From assembly GCA_910890315.1 (NCBI GenBank), contig CAJVGD010000002.1, positions 930,001 through 994,000 on the forward strand: DNA of 64,000 nucleotides. Direction: 5' to 3'. Below the pieces are notes generated by a model. It had not been told where the DNA came from and ran no database searches. It was given only the letters and a program-made list of their open reading frames with translations. Positions 32,066 through 44,700 of the stretch are shown in pieces. How positions within the stretch are numbered: position 1 is the stretch's first letter; each line of letters begins with the position of its first letter. Source of the stretch: Serendipita indica DSM 11827. Lineage: Eukaryota > Basidiomycota > Agaricomycetes > Sebacinales > Serendipitaceae. Position numbers and translations under genes: made by a program.

Positions 32066-34981
32066 CTAGTCGCGCTCCGGTGGACCATCTTCCCCCATAT
32101 TCTGCACGCCGCCTCCTTCCTCCTTTTCCTTGCGCGTAGCTTGAACGATATCGTCCACACGCAGCAATACCTTCGCCGCCTATCGAATGATTTCGTAATC
32201 AGTTCCAATCAGGAATCAGGAACGACCAATGCCATTATCGAAGACGCCACACCACGGAAATGAGCGAGAGAGTGAAAAGGTATGCCAATGCCGTTTCACC
32301 CGTCACGTGAATCCACGAGGCGCGTTAGTCGTTGTATGTGTGTATAGGCGTGATGGTGGAGGTGACCCATTTTGCGGAGAGACCATGGACGTAAAGGCGT
32401 TAGCACGATTATTTGGTTTCGTTATTGACAGCAAAAACATTCAATAGGCTCAATGTGGCGTCCTCAGGGCTCGCTCCCGAGGTGGGTATGGCTCTAAACC
32501 CTGAACCCCGCTAACAGGATCCAAGCCGACCAACCGGCAAAACCAGCACGCCATCTGCCAGAAAAACCGAGAAGTGATAATGAAACGCACCTCGATAGCA
32601 GTCTTGAGCGTCTGGGTCTTGACGCTAGCCGACTCATATAGGCCATATTTTTTCATATCTTCGACTTTGCCGGTATCTCCATTGATCCCAAACGAATGTT
32701 CGCCGCTCGCATGCTTGGCCTAGAGATAAAAAGTGACATAATAATAGGTGTGGTCAGAAAACGTGAAACTGAAACAAATTAGCGAAATGAGACGAGATAG
32801 CGAGCTCCTGGAGGCACGCTTCCATGCTCGCGCGACGGGACATATGGTGCTTTCGTCCAGGGGCCCGGACAAAATGCCTGATGGACAGGTGGACACCAAT
32901 TGAACGTGCGACTCATGCCGGCAGCGATCAATGCCACACCTCGCTTATCCGCGTCGTCCACTCTTGCGCCACCTCAGCTACAAGCCCGTACCGACCAACC
33001 GACCAAACAATAACGAAAAGATAGTTCGAAACAAATTTTCGAGGGGATAATTGACGAAGAAAGTTTGATGCGGCAGGAGCGCAAATCGATACCAAGATGA
33101 TCATTGATGGTGGCTGGCAGAATCAGACGCTTCGCGTCACACCGCGTTTGGCTCTTTTTCCGAAAGAAAGCAGCCACGTAATTTTCGAAATATGGAAACT
33201 TTTGATTGTCGTCGGGGTCGGTCGTCGTCGCAGTTGGCAGCATAACAAACGGGAATGGAGAAAAAATGGACGCACCCGTAGTTCAGTAAGCACTCTGATG
33301 GCGTTCCCACCAGCATTTTGGACTAGCGTGCGCGGAATAACTTCCATTGCATCGGCCACAGCCTTGAAAGGCCAACTCTCGATTCCTTGCACCGTCTTGG
33401 CTCGTTGCTGGAGGCGGACCGAAATGGCCATTTCGGTCGCACCCCCGCCTGGTGCGAGGGTGGGGTTGAATACGACGTTGCGCGCCACTGACATGGCATC
33501 GGCGAGGTTGCGGTCGATTTCGTTCAACACGTCCTTTGACGGCCCACGTAAGAGGATGGTGCACGCCTTGGGCGTCGTACATTTGGTGAGAAACGTAAAA
33601 TATCTGTAACGGACTTAGCTAGGTTTGGCGACAATGCAAGCAAACTACTTACTCGTCACCCAGCTTTTCAATGTGGAACAGTCCGCACTTGGTTCCAATA
33701 TCACTCTCACGTAAGTCTTCTACTCGATTGACAATGGTCGCTCCAACCGCTCGTGCAATCCTATTATTATCCGACTTGCGCACTCGTCGAAGAACGGTGA
33801 TATTTCCTTGCAGCAACACAGCTTGTGCATAGTCTATAAAAAGTGAGAATTATACCCTCTGCAAGACGCATTTCGTACCGCTGACGCCCTTTTCGGTGAA
33901 GACGAGATCAGGCTTAAACTCTTTTATCCTCTCGCACATCTCCCGAACCTGCTTCTCCTCTTCGTCTTGGAAATCCTGCCATTGACTCTCCTTGGAGATT
34001 TCGATATTGGTTTGCGATTCTCCTTTTTTATACTCGAGAGGACAGTCAAGGAGGATGATCCGAGGGTTCACAATGCGTCTTCGCATCTGAGGGTGCGTGA
34101 CATCCTTGTTAATCATGACACCGTCGAGCACCTTGCTCTCTTCGATAGCGCCACCAGGAACCTTTTCGACTCGGGCATAGCGCTTGATGTCGACTGCGGT
34201 GATACCAGTCGGGATGGCAGATGGGGGCGCGTTAGGGTCGCCAGAAACCGAGACCGTTCGGATTGCCTGGAGAGCGAGCTTGCACATGAGATCGGACCAG
34301 CGGATGACAAACTTGGTGCCAATAGAAGTTTTGATGAGGGAGAGCATCTCCTCGTCTGAGGACGTGTCTATAGGTATGGATATCTGCTTGATGACCTCCA
34401 AGGCCTCTTGTAGGGCTTTGTTAAAGGCAGAGATAATGACGACGGGATGGATATTTCGCTCCAGCAAGGAAAGCGATTGGGCAAGTAGTTCACCGGCTAG
34501 TAATCAAATGAGTACAGAATACCACACACATGAGGGATATATCTTGCCTAGAATGATGACAGACGTTGTCCCATCACCGACTTCTTCGTCTTGTGTCCTG
34601 CTCAGTTCGATCATGTTCTTTGCTGCCGGATGCGCGACCTCTATTTCTCGTAGAATAGCATTCCCATCATTTGTCAATCTGGATTGAACATTGTCAGGCG
34701 ACACGCGTGAGATGATGAGCAAGAACCAAAAACTGAGATGAGCAAGACGCGTACAATATGCCTCCCATCGGATCCAGGAGCATCTTTAACATTGCCTTTG
34801 GACCAAGGCAGCTTCTTATCACGTCTGCAACCGTCTTTGCAGCCATGATGTTGGAAATCTGCGCTTTACGGCCCGTCTGCCGCTCTGGATTGGCATCTAA
34901 AGTAGATCAGCAAGTGTTTTAGAGTACCATTTATGAATATTTCTCACTCATAACAAATACGGGCGTCTGTCCTGCCTGCAT
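32066..34981 (-). CDS. cct3: Chaperonin TRiC/CCT subunit gamma (CCT3)
   Basis: One of eight subunits of the cytosolic folding chamber for actin and tubulin. The start at 34981 reads [11 protein letters not shown], and after one intron [16 protein letters not shown]. ATPase and subunit landmarks are [73 protein letters not shown] and [12 protein letters not shown]. Then [12 protein letters not shown] (exon 32719-32591) and the last exon 32179-32066 ([16 protein letters not shown], ending GPPERD). Length is about 540 residues, as usual. The last two introns are long (32720-33275, 556 nt; 32180-32590, 411 nt). It faces CSN5 with 67 bp between starts. Confidence 0.95.
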
Positions 34982-35048
34982 GGTCGCTGGTGGCAATGGT
35001 CAAAAGAGTGGCGAGCCACAACGTTGACCGCTGCGTCGTTTGCCCATC

Positions 35049-36428
35049 ATGGCTCAGGCAAAAATGGCGCTCCAGACGTTTAGTCTGAGCAATGACATTG
35101 TCGAAGTCTCTCCTCAAGACGAGATTTACAAGTACGACGCGGCAGCGGATAGACAGATCAACAACCAGTCGCCATGGGCTACAGAGTATGTCCATCTAGA
35201 CATCTTCATCGTTTCGAACTCAAGATATACGCCTCTAGCCCTCATTATTTCAAGTCTTGTCGCATCTCGGCCGTCGCGTTGATCAAGATGGTCGGCGCCT
35301 TTGTTCAACGACGCGTAGGAGCTGATTTATCTGGCTACAGGTCATTCATGCACGCTCTGGAGTACCTCATGAGATCATGGGACTCATGCAGGGCAAGGTT
35401 GTTGGCCAGTCGCTGGTGATCATGGACTCGTTCGCTTTGCCTGTACAAGGAACTGAGACGCGAGTGAATGCTGCAAACGAAGCAAACGAATACATGGTTG
35501 AATATCTGGAGAGCAGCAAAAAGGCGCGTTCTCCATTGCCACCTTTCTCACTTTTCGAGGCTTATATGTGTTCCCTTAGGTCGGACGACTCGAAAACGCC
35601 ATTGGGTGGTATCATTCTCATCCTGGATATGGATGCTGGTTGTCGGGTATCGACGTGAACACGCAGATGACCAACCAGCGGTATCAGGACCCATTTGTCG
35701 CTGTCGTGATCGACCCCAATCGTACCATTTCCGCTGGAAAGGTTGATATCGGCGCGTTTAGGACGTATCCTGAAGATTACAAGCCACCCACATCTGGCAA
35801 AACCGACGAGTACCAATCTATCCCCTTATCCAAGATTGAAGATTTTGGTGTACATGCCAATTCGTACTATCCTCTTGACGTTCAAATCTTCAAAAGTACG
35901 CTTGATGACACGCTTCTGGGCCTCTTGTGGAACAAATATTGGGTCAATACGCTTAGCCAGAGCCCACTCATTTCGGTTCGTCACGCTGAGATTTTAACTC
36001 TGAAAACCTAATTCGCATTATCTAGAATCGAGCTTACGCCGTCTCTCAACTTCAAGACTTGCAGGCCAAGCTCAACAAGGCAAAGGGATCGATACCGAAC
36101 ACCCGCGCTTCGGTACCAACTGCTAAAGCAACCGCACCTGCTGGAGACTCCAAAGCACCTCCCAAGCGCAAGGATACCACGGAGGAGGCATCTACATCCA
36201 AGGCAAAGGACGAACCCAAAGAGAGCGCACTTCAGAAGGGGGTCCGTGATAGGTGAGTCGGACGTTCATTCCATCATTACTCGCTGACAAGGATACAGCA
36301 CGAAGCTAGCAATGGAGGCGCAGCATGGACTTATCTCGCAAGCGCTGAAAGAGTACATCTTTGGTGCGAATCAAGATGTCGCCCAGAGCTTGAATGTGCT
36401 CAACACGGCCATCGCTACCGAGAAGTGA
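35049..36428 (+). CDS. csn5: COP9 signalosome subunit 5 (Jab1/MPN+ deneddylase)
   Basis: Catalytic subunit that removes Nedd8 from cullins. Exons 35049-35185, 35239-35290, 35341-35523, 35580-35975, 36026-36252 and 36299-36428; 374 residues. The JAMM zinc motif is intact: catalytic Glu in [11 protein letters not shown], then [17 protein letters not shown] with both histidines and the Asp. An unconserved Lys/Thr/Ala-rich linker precedes the C-terminal helices. Intron 35524-35579 needs a GC donor (AAG then GCGCGT); GT alternatives break the [10 protein letters not shown] segment. The short N-terminus with [11 protein letters not shown] is typical of CSN5. Confidence 0.95.
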
Positions 36429-36679
36429 GGAAGGGCTGTATGGATGAGAAGTGAATCCTAGAGAGTAGGCTGTGACCATACGTCGCGTAATCTAGGCATG
36501 ATTCCAATTGGCATACGATCCAGAGCTTTAGAGATTTACGCATAAGCTTTGGGCGCTTGAATGCACGAGAGCCACGAGAGCCCGTCCCAATTGATGGCTC
36601 TAAGGAATGGTGCCACCTCCACACCAATTTTGCCCTTGACCACGCCTTTGGGTTATCCTCGACCCGAGCACGTCGCGCC

Positions 36680-36738
36680 ATGGATAAGTTATCAAATTAT
36701 GTGGCCAGTTATGACCCCGTATTACATGTTCCTCTTAT
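36680..36738 (+). other. Possible lost N-terminal codons of the DUF1295 gene
   Basis: An ATG-started frame of 20 codons (MDKLSNYVASYDP...) ends at a stop overlapping the accepted start. It would supply the missing N-terminus if one base were absent near 36738. Confidence 0.35.
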
Positions 36739-38151
36739 ATGATGGCATTCCATATCAGCTGGACGTACATTGTTGGGGAACTCACAGGCAACAACTCGCA
36801 AGTTGACCGTGTAAGGACACGTTCATGTGTTGTAAACCTTTACATCTAATGTTTTCTAGGTCTGGCCGCTGCTCCCGCCCATGTACACGGCCTACTATGC
36901 GTTTCTACCACTTTTGCCTTTCGCGCCTCAAGACGTCAAAGAGGCTGGTTTGAACCACCGCGTGCTCTTAATGTTTGCACTCCAGGTATGTTCTTATAAC
37001 CACTTACCTCTAGATATTTTACTCAGATTTTCTCAACAGCTTCTCTGGATGACAAGGTAAATACGCTCGGCTCCCGATGTCACGCACCTCATCGAAGCTC
37101 GTTACTGCCTTCCCATGACGCAAGTCTACGGGCATCGCGGCTCAAACTTGTGGCCTCGTAATTTGTAACTGACGACTCTTCCAGACTATTGTATCATGCC
37201 TCACGTAGGGGCTTCTTCAAGTGGGATGAAGAGGACTACCGATGGCCCATACTCAGGGGGATCATCCCAGCTCCTATCTATCACGTCTTTCATCTTGTCT
37301 TCATCGGTATGCACCGATATCTTCCTTCACCGTTCACGGAGATTAACGACCGCCCCCTCAGCCGCCATGCAAAACGGTATTCTATATGGCCTAGCATATC
37401 CGACTTATCTTGCTCTCCGCAACCCAAACACACCTCTTGGTGGCTACGACGCCTTGCTCACAGGCCTGGCAGTTGTCGATATTCTAATTGAAGCCATCGC
37501 CGACAATCAGCAATACTCGTTCCAGACATTCAAGCATTCGAAACCCCGTGTCCAAAAACCACCAAGCGAGGAGCCTCTTTTCGTCAGTCAGCGTTGGACC
37601 GAGGACGAAGCAAATCGTGGCTTTGTCACAAGAGGCTTATGGGCCTGGAGCCGCCATCCAAACTTTACTGCCGAACAGACATTTTGGGTCAGTCAATCTC
37701 TCGTAGAGTATAATTGTTGGTTAACAAAGGCCATCAGTGGCTAATGGTCTTATTCCCAATCTTGACTGGGCCAGGCAGTCTTGATCTTCCATCGTCGGAA
37801 TCTATTCTCTCTCCTTCTACCTACACATCATATGCTGCGTTCTGGTCCACATACGCGTCTCTTGAACCCTTGTGGCCGGGGGTCGTCATCTCGATGCTGT
37901 TCCTCGGCTCGACAGCATTCACTGAATGGATCACGAAGGGCAAGTATCGTGTCGCATACACTGCCTATCAAGAGCGTGTCGGCATGTTCTGGCCGACTGG
38001 AACTCTGTTCAAGGGCTTGTACCTCCAGGCGACTGGTCGTCGCAGGGTCATCGACAATCTGGTGTGGGGTTCCGTCAAGGCTACGAATGGGTCCACAAAC
38101 GGTGTCACGAATGGCGTCACAAATGGTGTCAACGGTGCCAAGGGGCACTAG
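36739..38151 (+). CDS. DUF1295 membrane protein (steroid-5-alpha-reductase-like)
   Basis: Exons 36739-36810, 36860-36985, 37040-37056 (17 nt), 37185-37306, 37362-37687 and 37738-38151; 358 residues. Family landmarks: NNSQVDRVWPLLPPMYTAYY, FKWDEEDYRWPILR, FVTRGLWAWSRHPNF and EQTFWWLMVLFP, which place it in the DUF1295 group of predicted NAD(P)H-dependent reductases; the substrate is unknown. Five to six hydrophobic helices are seen. The C-terminus has a small repeat (NG[S/V]TNG units, 38085-38140). The N-terminus looks about 20 residues short; see the entry at 36680. The stop at 38149-38151 lies 3 bp from the stop of the opposite gene. Confidence 0.85.
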
Positions 38152-38154
38152 AAG

Positions 38155-38735
38155 TCACGACCTCATTTGCAAAGAGATGAGGTTGGCAAGGTTATCCTCC
38201 AATATGGGTTGTTCCGTAATACGCTCCATACGTGTAGCAAGCTTTACGGCCAATATATGCTTACACTGCTCTCGTGTTCAGATGTGCTTGTCGTTGTAAG
38301 AGTCCGCGCACCAGCAAGTAGTTCTGGGACGCAAGAACGCCGTGAAGAAAGGCGTAGCATGTGCATAAAGGCAGGGCTGAGGCTTCTAGATCCGGGTATA
38401 CGGTGTACAAGCTTGAACCGGAGCCTTCGACGAGATAGTGCCTTCGTCCATTCTCTGAAACGTAAAGAGAGACTAAAATGATCATCAGTGATCGCATAAA
38501 ATGAACCCCGGCCTACTTCTGTTGCTGTCAATGAGTGTAAACGCTCCGATGATCAACGTGTCGGGGACCAGGTGACGAAGTCCTTGCAGTACGCCGTCTT
38601 GGACTAAACCCAAAGAGTCGCTTGAGAATGATACCCTATTCGTGAAAGGACGACTGCACTGCACTCACGCGGACCAGGCTTGGCTTCTGCCAAAACCAAG
38701 TCAAGAAGCTGTCGCATCTGGGGTGCGGTCGTCAT
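38155..38735 (-). CDS. sws1: SWIM zinc-finger protein (Sws1-like, Shu complex)
   Basis: Small recombination mediator candidate, hidden in four short exons: 38735-38669, 38603-38517, 38454-38312 and 38265-38155; 135 residues. Exon 1 starts MTTAPQMRQLLDLVLAEA. Exon 2 has DGVLQGLRHLVPDTLIIGAF, exon 3 SSLYTVYPDLEASALPLCTCYAF, and exon 4 CKHILAVKLATRM. Together they form a SWIM finger, C-x-C-x16-C-x-H, preceded by the family's LxxLFPDTLxxGA-type helix. Sws1/SWSAP1-type proteins stabilise Rad51 filaments in homologous recombination. All phases fit and donors are ordinary GT (the first is GTGAGT). Identification comes from motif order; no database search was possible. Confidence 0.8.
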
Positions 38736-41700
38736 TTCTCAACGCCTGAGAAGACTCAAGTTCTTCAACTTCCTGTCTCTTCCAAAGCCGAAGCGCAACT
38801 CTTGAAAATCACTGAGAAGACGTCAGGTTCAAATTTCGTGAGCGCGCCATGTCTCAGCCACATTCCCAATCTTCGCGTTTGAGACTGTGAAGTTTCATTA
38901 AGCAATTCTAACATGCAACTCAGTTCAGTCTAAATTGCAAACGCTTCTGCTTCAACCACTAGAAGCCTGCATTAGGGCAGGGATGGCTGACGACGATTGT
39001 ACACGGAACGTCTCGATGTGAATTGCCTCAGGGTATACTTATATAAGTTAGTTATCAAGTGTTCGGGCTTTCAGTCGGTGCTTAGATAACTGGATGAATG
39101 GTCGGGCGCATCAATGACTGGTCGTCATGGTCAACTGCATGCAGAAACAACTGTCCGTAATGATTCCTGTGAACACTGCTCGTGGGTTGACTTCATCGTG
39201 GTGCTTGCTTCTCCCGCCCCTCCATGGCTTTCAAGCAGGATCATAGAGTGACCGGCGCAGAGAAGTGCATTCTTCCTCTGATCGTGCTGTCCCTGCGTTT
39301 CACCGTCAAGGTGGCCTCATTCCCGAACTTGGAGTTAGCTTAAGGGCCTTCACACTCTGGGGTCTATCAAACTGGCCCCGTGATCATTTTTTGAATTTTA
39401 CAGCCATTTCCTTCCAACAATTAGGTCGCACTTGATCAAAGACTGCCGGTAAGAATGGGTGGGAGCGTTCAGGCATGTTCGGCGAGAACATTGCCAGGGG
39501 TTGGTACCTCGCGAAAACACTCGGGAAATGAGTGTCTGATCGCAAGCGACGATCACTTGTTACGGCATCATGGCGGAGCTTCATCAAATACTCCTGGATT
39601 ATCTGCGGTCAACCCGTCCATACAGGCTATACAGACTCTGTGTTCGACTGGATGATTCTCGCGGATTTGATGGCACCTGGTCCCACATATGGAAGATTTG
39701 CATGACGGTCAAACTGAACAATCTCCCCTGCATCATTTGTATCAATCGAGCAGGTTCATGAAGCCTCCCTAAGCCCCAGTTCGTGGGACACCTTCATTTC
39801 ATAGTCAACAACCATTGATGGTATCAGTACACTCTCACGGGGCTCAGAGGTATGGTAACTCGATGAGGATACTAGGCGAGGCACGATACGCCACTGCACT
39901 CCTCCACAAATGACCTCGGTTTCCGGGGTCATCGGCAGGACTTTGAGGTTTATGGTAATTGGATTGAAGTTAGCTACTCAATTTGAGCCCAAATATCGCC
40001 TACTGGAGTTGACCACGCATACCTCTCATACCTCCATCGAGGAACAATTCTCATTCAAGATGTCCTCGCAGAACAAACAAAGATATGGGGGTATCAGGGC
40101 GATCCAACTCTGTAAAACCGGTGGAGGTCGTCTGGTCAATATTGCAGAGGTGCGCCATTCCCTATGGAGTCACTACGCGCATCATAACCTGATATGAAAT
40201 TCAGTATGCAAGCATTTTGGCGTGCGAACTAGAGATGGGCGCTCGCCAGGCGCCCAGTTCACCCCTCAGCGCGCACGATTCCTAACTCGAGACACATATT
40301 CCAATATTTCACCTATTTTACCCTAACCGGTCGCAACTCTGACGGGTGCTTGCTCCCTTTCCTGGGCCCTTGTCGAAGATGGGAACAGAACCTACCACGG
40401 TATACAACATTCCAGAAGCCATCGAAAATAACTTTAAAGTGCGTTCTATGATATACCAACCCAAGGGGAGTATCTGAATGATCACACCTTGTACTTACTC
40501 CAACTCGTCTGGAGCGACAGAGAGTGGCTAATTGCATCCAAATTCGTATATTATTTGATCCTTTGGCGTCGGAATCACATCAAGTCAGTGTTGTACGCCT
40601 CCACCCACCACTTAGCACGAACTAGAATCGCTCCATAGACTCTTGAGAAAGAAACTCGCTATTCGGGCCCCGGATCGACGAGATAGAAGCTTATTGCTTC
40701 GGAGTTGGTCCGAAGTGACCACCCTCCAAGCTCCACGCTGTCGCCTTGTCACGGCAAGCTTTTTGGCACGACGGACGGCGGCGTAGTCAGCGCCGCCCGA
40801 TAAATTCAACGAAACCACTTGGACAGAAGCATGTGCATTTGTTTGCACTCGAGAAGGCAAGGGTTGCGAGTATATATTGCAAATTCAAGACCGGCTGCTG
40901 TACGTGCAGAGAGATGAGACACGACGAGAGCTCTATTCGCTGCAACTGGTTGGGAGGATAACCATAATTCCACGAAGCGAGCTTTCCCGTTCCAACAGTT
41001 TAACAGCAATCAGACGTTTCTCGACAGGTGCCACTGGTTGCAGCTATATCTTGTCAGAACCTGGAACGCGTATGGTGGATGACAGCCACTTGTTCGCAAG
41101 CAATCCACTCAAGTGCCCCCAAGTTGTACGTACGCACATACACCCGAATACTGTTTCGAGGGGAGCGATCGTGTTTTAATGCGCAAGACTTTTGTACGAC
41201 ATACTTCGTCCTAGCTGACGCGTGTAAACGTTTGTCAACTGCCGTTGGCTTTCCCTATGCCCAAGGAGGGGCGAGACCATATCGCGGCCATCAAAAGTAG
41301 ACATGAACATTTCAATGTTCTGTCTAACATCAACGAGGAACTCCTCCGTATTTACATCCTAGGTCAGGCTTTTGATCCGGTAGGCACGAGAGTTTGAGCC
41401 CGGCTCCGCCCCGCGGCGAGGTCGCTAAAATCATATTCCACACCAATGGCCTTGTGGTACCATAACTTGGCGATAACTATCGTCGCCTTCGGAACCTTTG
41501 ATTAGGCTTATCTTGCTCGCATAGCTTGATTGCCCCACTCGTCGAGAGGTGAACGTAAGAGAGGCAAGCACAAGTGCCAATCAAACTATCATATACAAGT
41601 GAGAAGGATCAAAACATTTGTCAGCCGTACATTGAGGCGATGATACGCTCTTCTCAGCCTTGATTTCGCTTCCTCGTGTGCTCTACGTATTGAGGGCATA

Positions 41701-44700
41701 TTTGACGCTGACATAGGGATTCGATCGCTAGCATGGAATTGTAATGCTGTTCGCCTCTGAGAATCTTTTGAAATCCTAACAGGCGCCAGGGGTCTGTCCG
41801 CCTTTGCGTAAAGTGATGCCCGTTCCCCCCGTTTTGAGCCGCACAGGAACCGCAGGCAAGCCACGATCAGCCAAAACGGATGTCTCGTCGTCAGCTACGG
41901 CAATCCAACTGCTTCCCTTTTCCCTTGCTGGGGACAAGAGAGCAGGATCAAGAGAAGAAAAAAAAAAACAAGCCAAGCCTGATTAAGCAGTCGGAGCCAT
42001 CGGAAATGCCAACTGGCCAATCCCACCCACCTACCACGACGGCGCCTATGACCTTCCTGGGGCAGGCTGAGAATCCGCCCCTCGATCACAGCGCTCGATC
42101 CTGCCCTGGTCCACTTTGATGTCGAGGCTTACTTCGCTTTCCGGAATAGGCTCTGTCTGGGGAAGGGCTAAGATCATGACGAGCCCTGGATGAGCGAACG
42201 GGTATTGAGCCACGGGCAACAATTCGTCCAGGGTCTAGACCTTGGGGCCCCCCCCCCCTCCCTCAACGCTGTTGGGGGGGGATATCTAACGCACGCGAAC
42301 AGGCCGGTAGTCGTGCCAAAATTGTGGTGAGTTCCTTGATCGAGTATTTGCCATCAAATATTGCTTAGAAAGGTCGAGTACGAGGGACCCTTCTTGTCGA
42401 ACGCTTCAGGAACCCCCTGGTGCCATCTAGATGTCCGAAGTAGCAGCAAGCGATATCGGTGAATACGCCAACGGCTAGGCCTATCCGAGTTGAAATTCCA
42501 ATATGCCTCTTCATAAATTCGCGGCATTGTCTCGTGCAGGCTTCTGGGGTGTATCGAACCACGCGAGAGGACGTCCCTACCCTAACCAAAAGGTTGTAGG
42601 ACCCGCGAGCGAACCCGTCAGATTTTGCAAATTATGATTACGGAATCGGCAAACATGTTCATTCACAGAACCCGAAATCGCGATAAGTCTCAGACATCAC
42701 TGTCACGCTGACCTTGTACCAGAATGCGAGTGATTCGGTGCATATGAGTATGTAGATTGCTCAGACGCTTGATACCAGACGCCCCACTTCGCCCTTAATT
42801 GGTCCTTCTCCCCCAAGTGTAAAAATCGAAATGGCCTGATCGGTTACATTAGGATGGACTCGATAACTCTCTTTCGAGGGGAGGGTACCCCCTATGAACG
42901 TATATGCCGTCGGCATTCGTCCTCGTTTTACCCACGTTGGGTGGTTTCTTCCAATGCGATCGTCATGTCCGACGCCACGAAGAATGGCAACCACAAGAAG
43001 AGACTATCATGTATTCGAAACACACTATAATACCCCCCCAAATCTTCGCGATAGCTACCGCTGTGCCCCATGGGTCTTCCTCCACGAATTCAGCGATACT
43101 GCGTAGAGTCGGGGAAGCGTGAGAGAACCATGTGGACCCAAACCAACTCTCGTTTTGCAATGTGATCGTTGATTCGCAGAGAATGTACCCTACCGCGTTC
43201 GAGCCAGAATGCCTATCCTATCGCACGTCAACGGATGAAACAGAAGGGGGTACTTGCCCGACGCAGGGGGACCTCTTTCGTAGGTTAAAAAAAAGGAAAA
43301 GAATGTGTGTGTAGACCAAGAATTCACCGGACGTTGCTCACCGTTTGCTCTGATGTTCACAAGTTTGGGACCAGAAAAATGATGGCGATGCTGGTCACAT
43401 CCATCGCTCCAATGACCGCCAACCCCACTCGCTGGCTTCTAGGATGGAATAAGTGCAATTTCAAAAACGAAATACCATTCACGCATACCGGTTCTGCAAA
43501 GCTCTAGCGTGATACCGTATAGTGGTTCAATGCTAGACGCCGCAAAACGCGCGCACCATTTCATAATTCCCACCCATGCATAATAATTGGTCCGAACCGT
43601 AAAATGTTTGTAGAAATGCGCCTTTTGGAACATGACAGATGCCTCATTTGCGCACGTTCTGAACAGAATGACAGCTCAGACCCTTCTAATTGGCTCGAGG
43701 TCCTTGGTTCGACCATGAGGTTGACCTCGCTGCGAGGTTGTGACACGCCTATTCGGATCCGGCATCTGAACTATCCAAGTCGATGACTTTGCGGGATTCA
43801 AACGTCACTCTTCACAAATTTGCATGCGCTCTTTGCGTCCTGAGCTAGTCCCTCGCCCAAGAAACGTCAAAGTTTCAAACGCCTTTGAGGTTTCAAACTT
43901 ACACACGCGTGCGCGTCTCAAAGCACTCTAAGCATTTCCTCACAAAGTGCACAATTTGAACTGCAGTCGAGCTTTCTATCAAAGAGAACAGTTATGGTAC
44001 ACCGCGAGCAAAACCCAAAAAGCGAGCCAGAGCCAATATCCAAGAGCGCAGAGGGTAAAATGGGAAAAAAAAAATTGGTGGAACGCAGGGCGTCCAAGAG
44101 AACAACCAAAAATGGTACGGGTGGAAAGGGGAGGAAAAAAGCCGCACCCAAAGGGGCGCGTTATGCTCGTGCGCTGGCGCAGACTAGCGAGTGTCGGTGA
44201 AGTGTACAACCAGCGTCGCAAAATTGTAAAGGCGGCATCGAGCGTGAATCCAAAAACGAAGAGGGTGGTAGCGGGTATCCGTCGGCGGTGAAGAGTTGAT
44301 ACAGTAGTAGAGGGAAGGGGGATGGACGATGTCGTTGGCGGAGTCGGTCGGGGGTATGTGAGGAAAGGAGAGCGAGGCGGGAGACAGAGAGGGCGAGAGC
44401 GATACAGGGTTTGTAGACGGCGAGCGCCAAAGGTGATAAAGATCCACAGACGACGAGGGAGCGGGAGGGAGAAAGGATGGTGGCAAGCGAGCGAGCGAGA
44501 GCGCAGGCCTAGGCTGGCAAAGGAGCAGGAAACTGAGGGTTTGAGAGCTCCGGTGATTGGGTTTGTAGGGTTTGTAGAGTTTGTATGTACGACCATAGAG
44601 TTGATATAGTACGAGATTCTGGTCCGTAAAACGACAGGAAGCTTGCACCCGGTTGTGCGCGCACGTCCGAGTGGGCTATGTGGAGGGTTGGATTATAAAC

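Noticed and set aside
32779-32961. Frame inside the long cct3 intron as a separate gene or extra exon
   Set aside because: CCT3 sequence is continuous from LTELR to AKHASG without it, and no motif is seen.
43979-44596. 205-codon minus-strand frame after Zn-cluster gene 2
   Set aside because: Low-complexity Pro/Leu/Arg sequence in the 3' flank of that gene, without domains.
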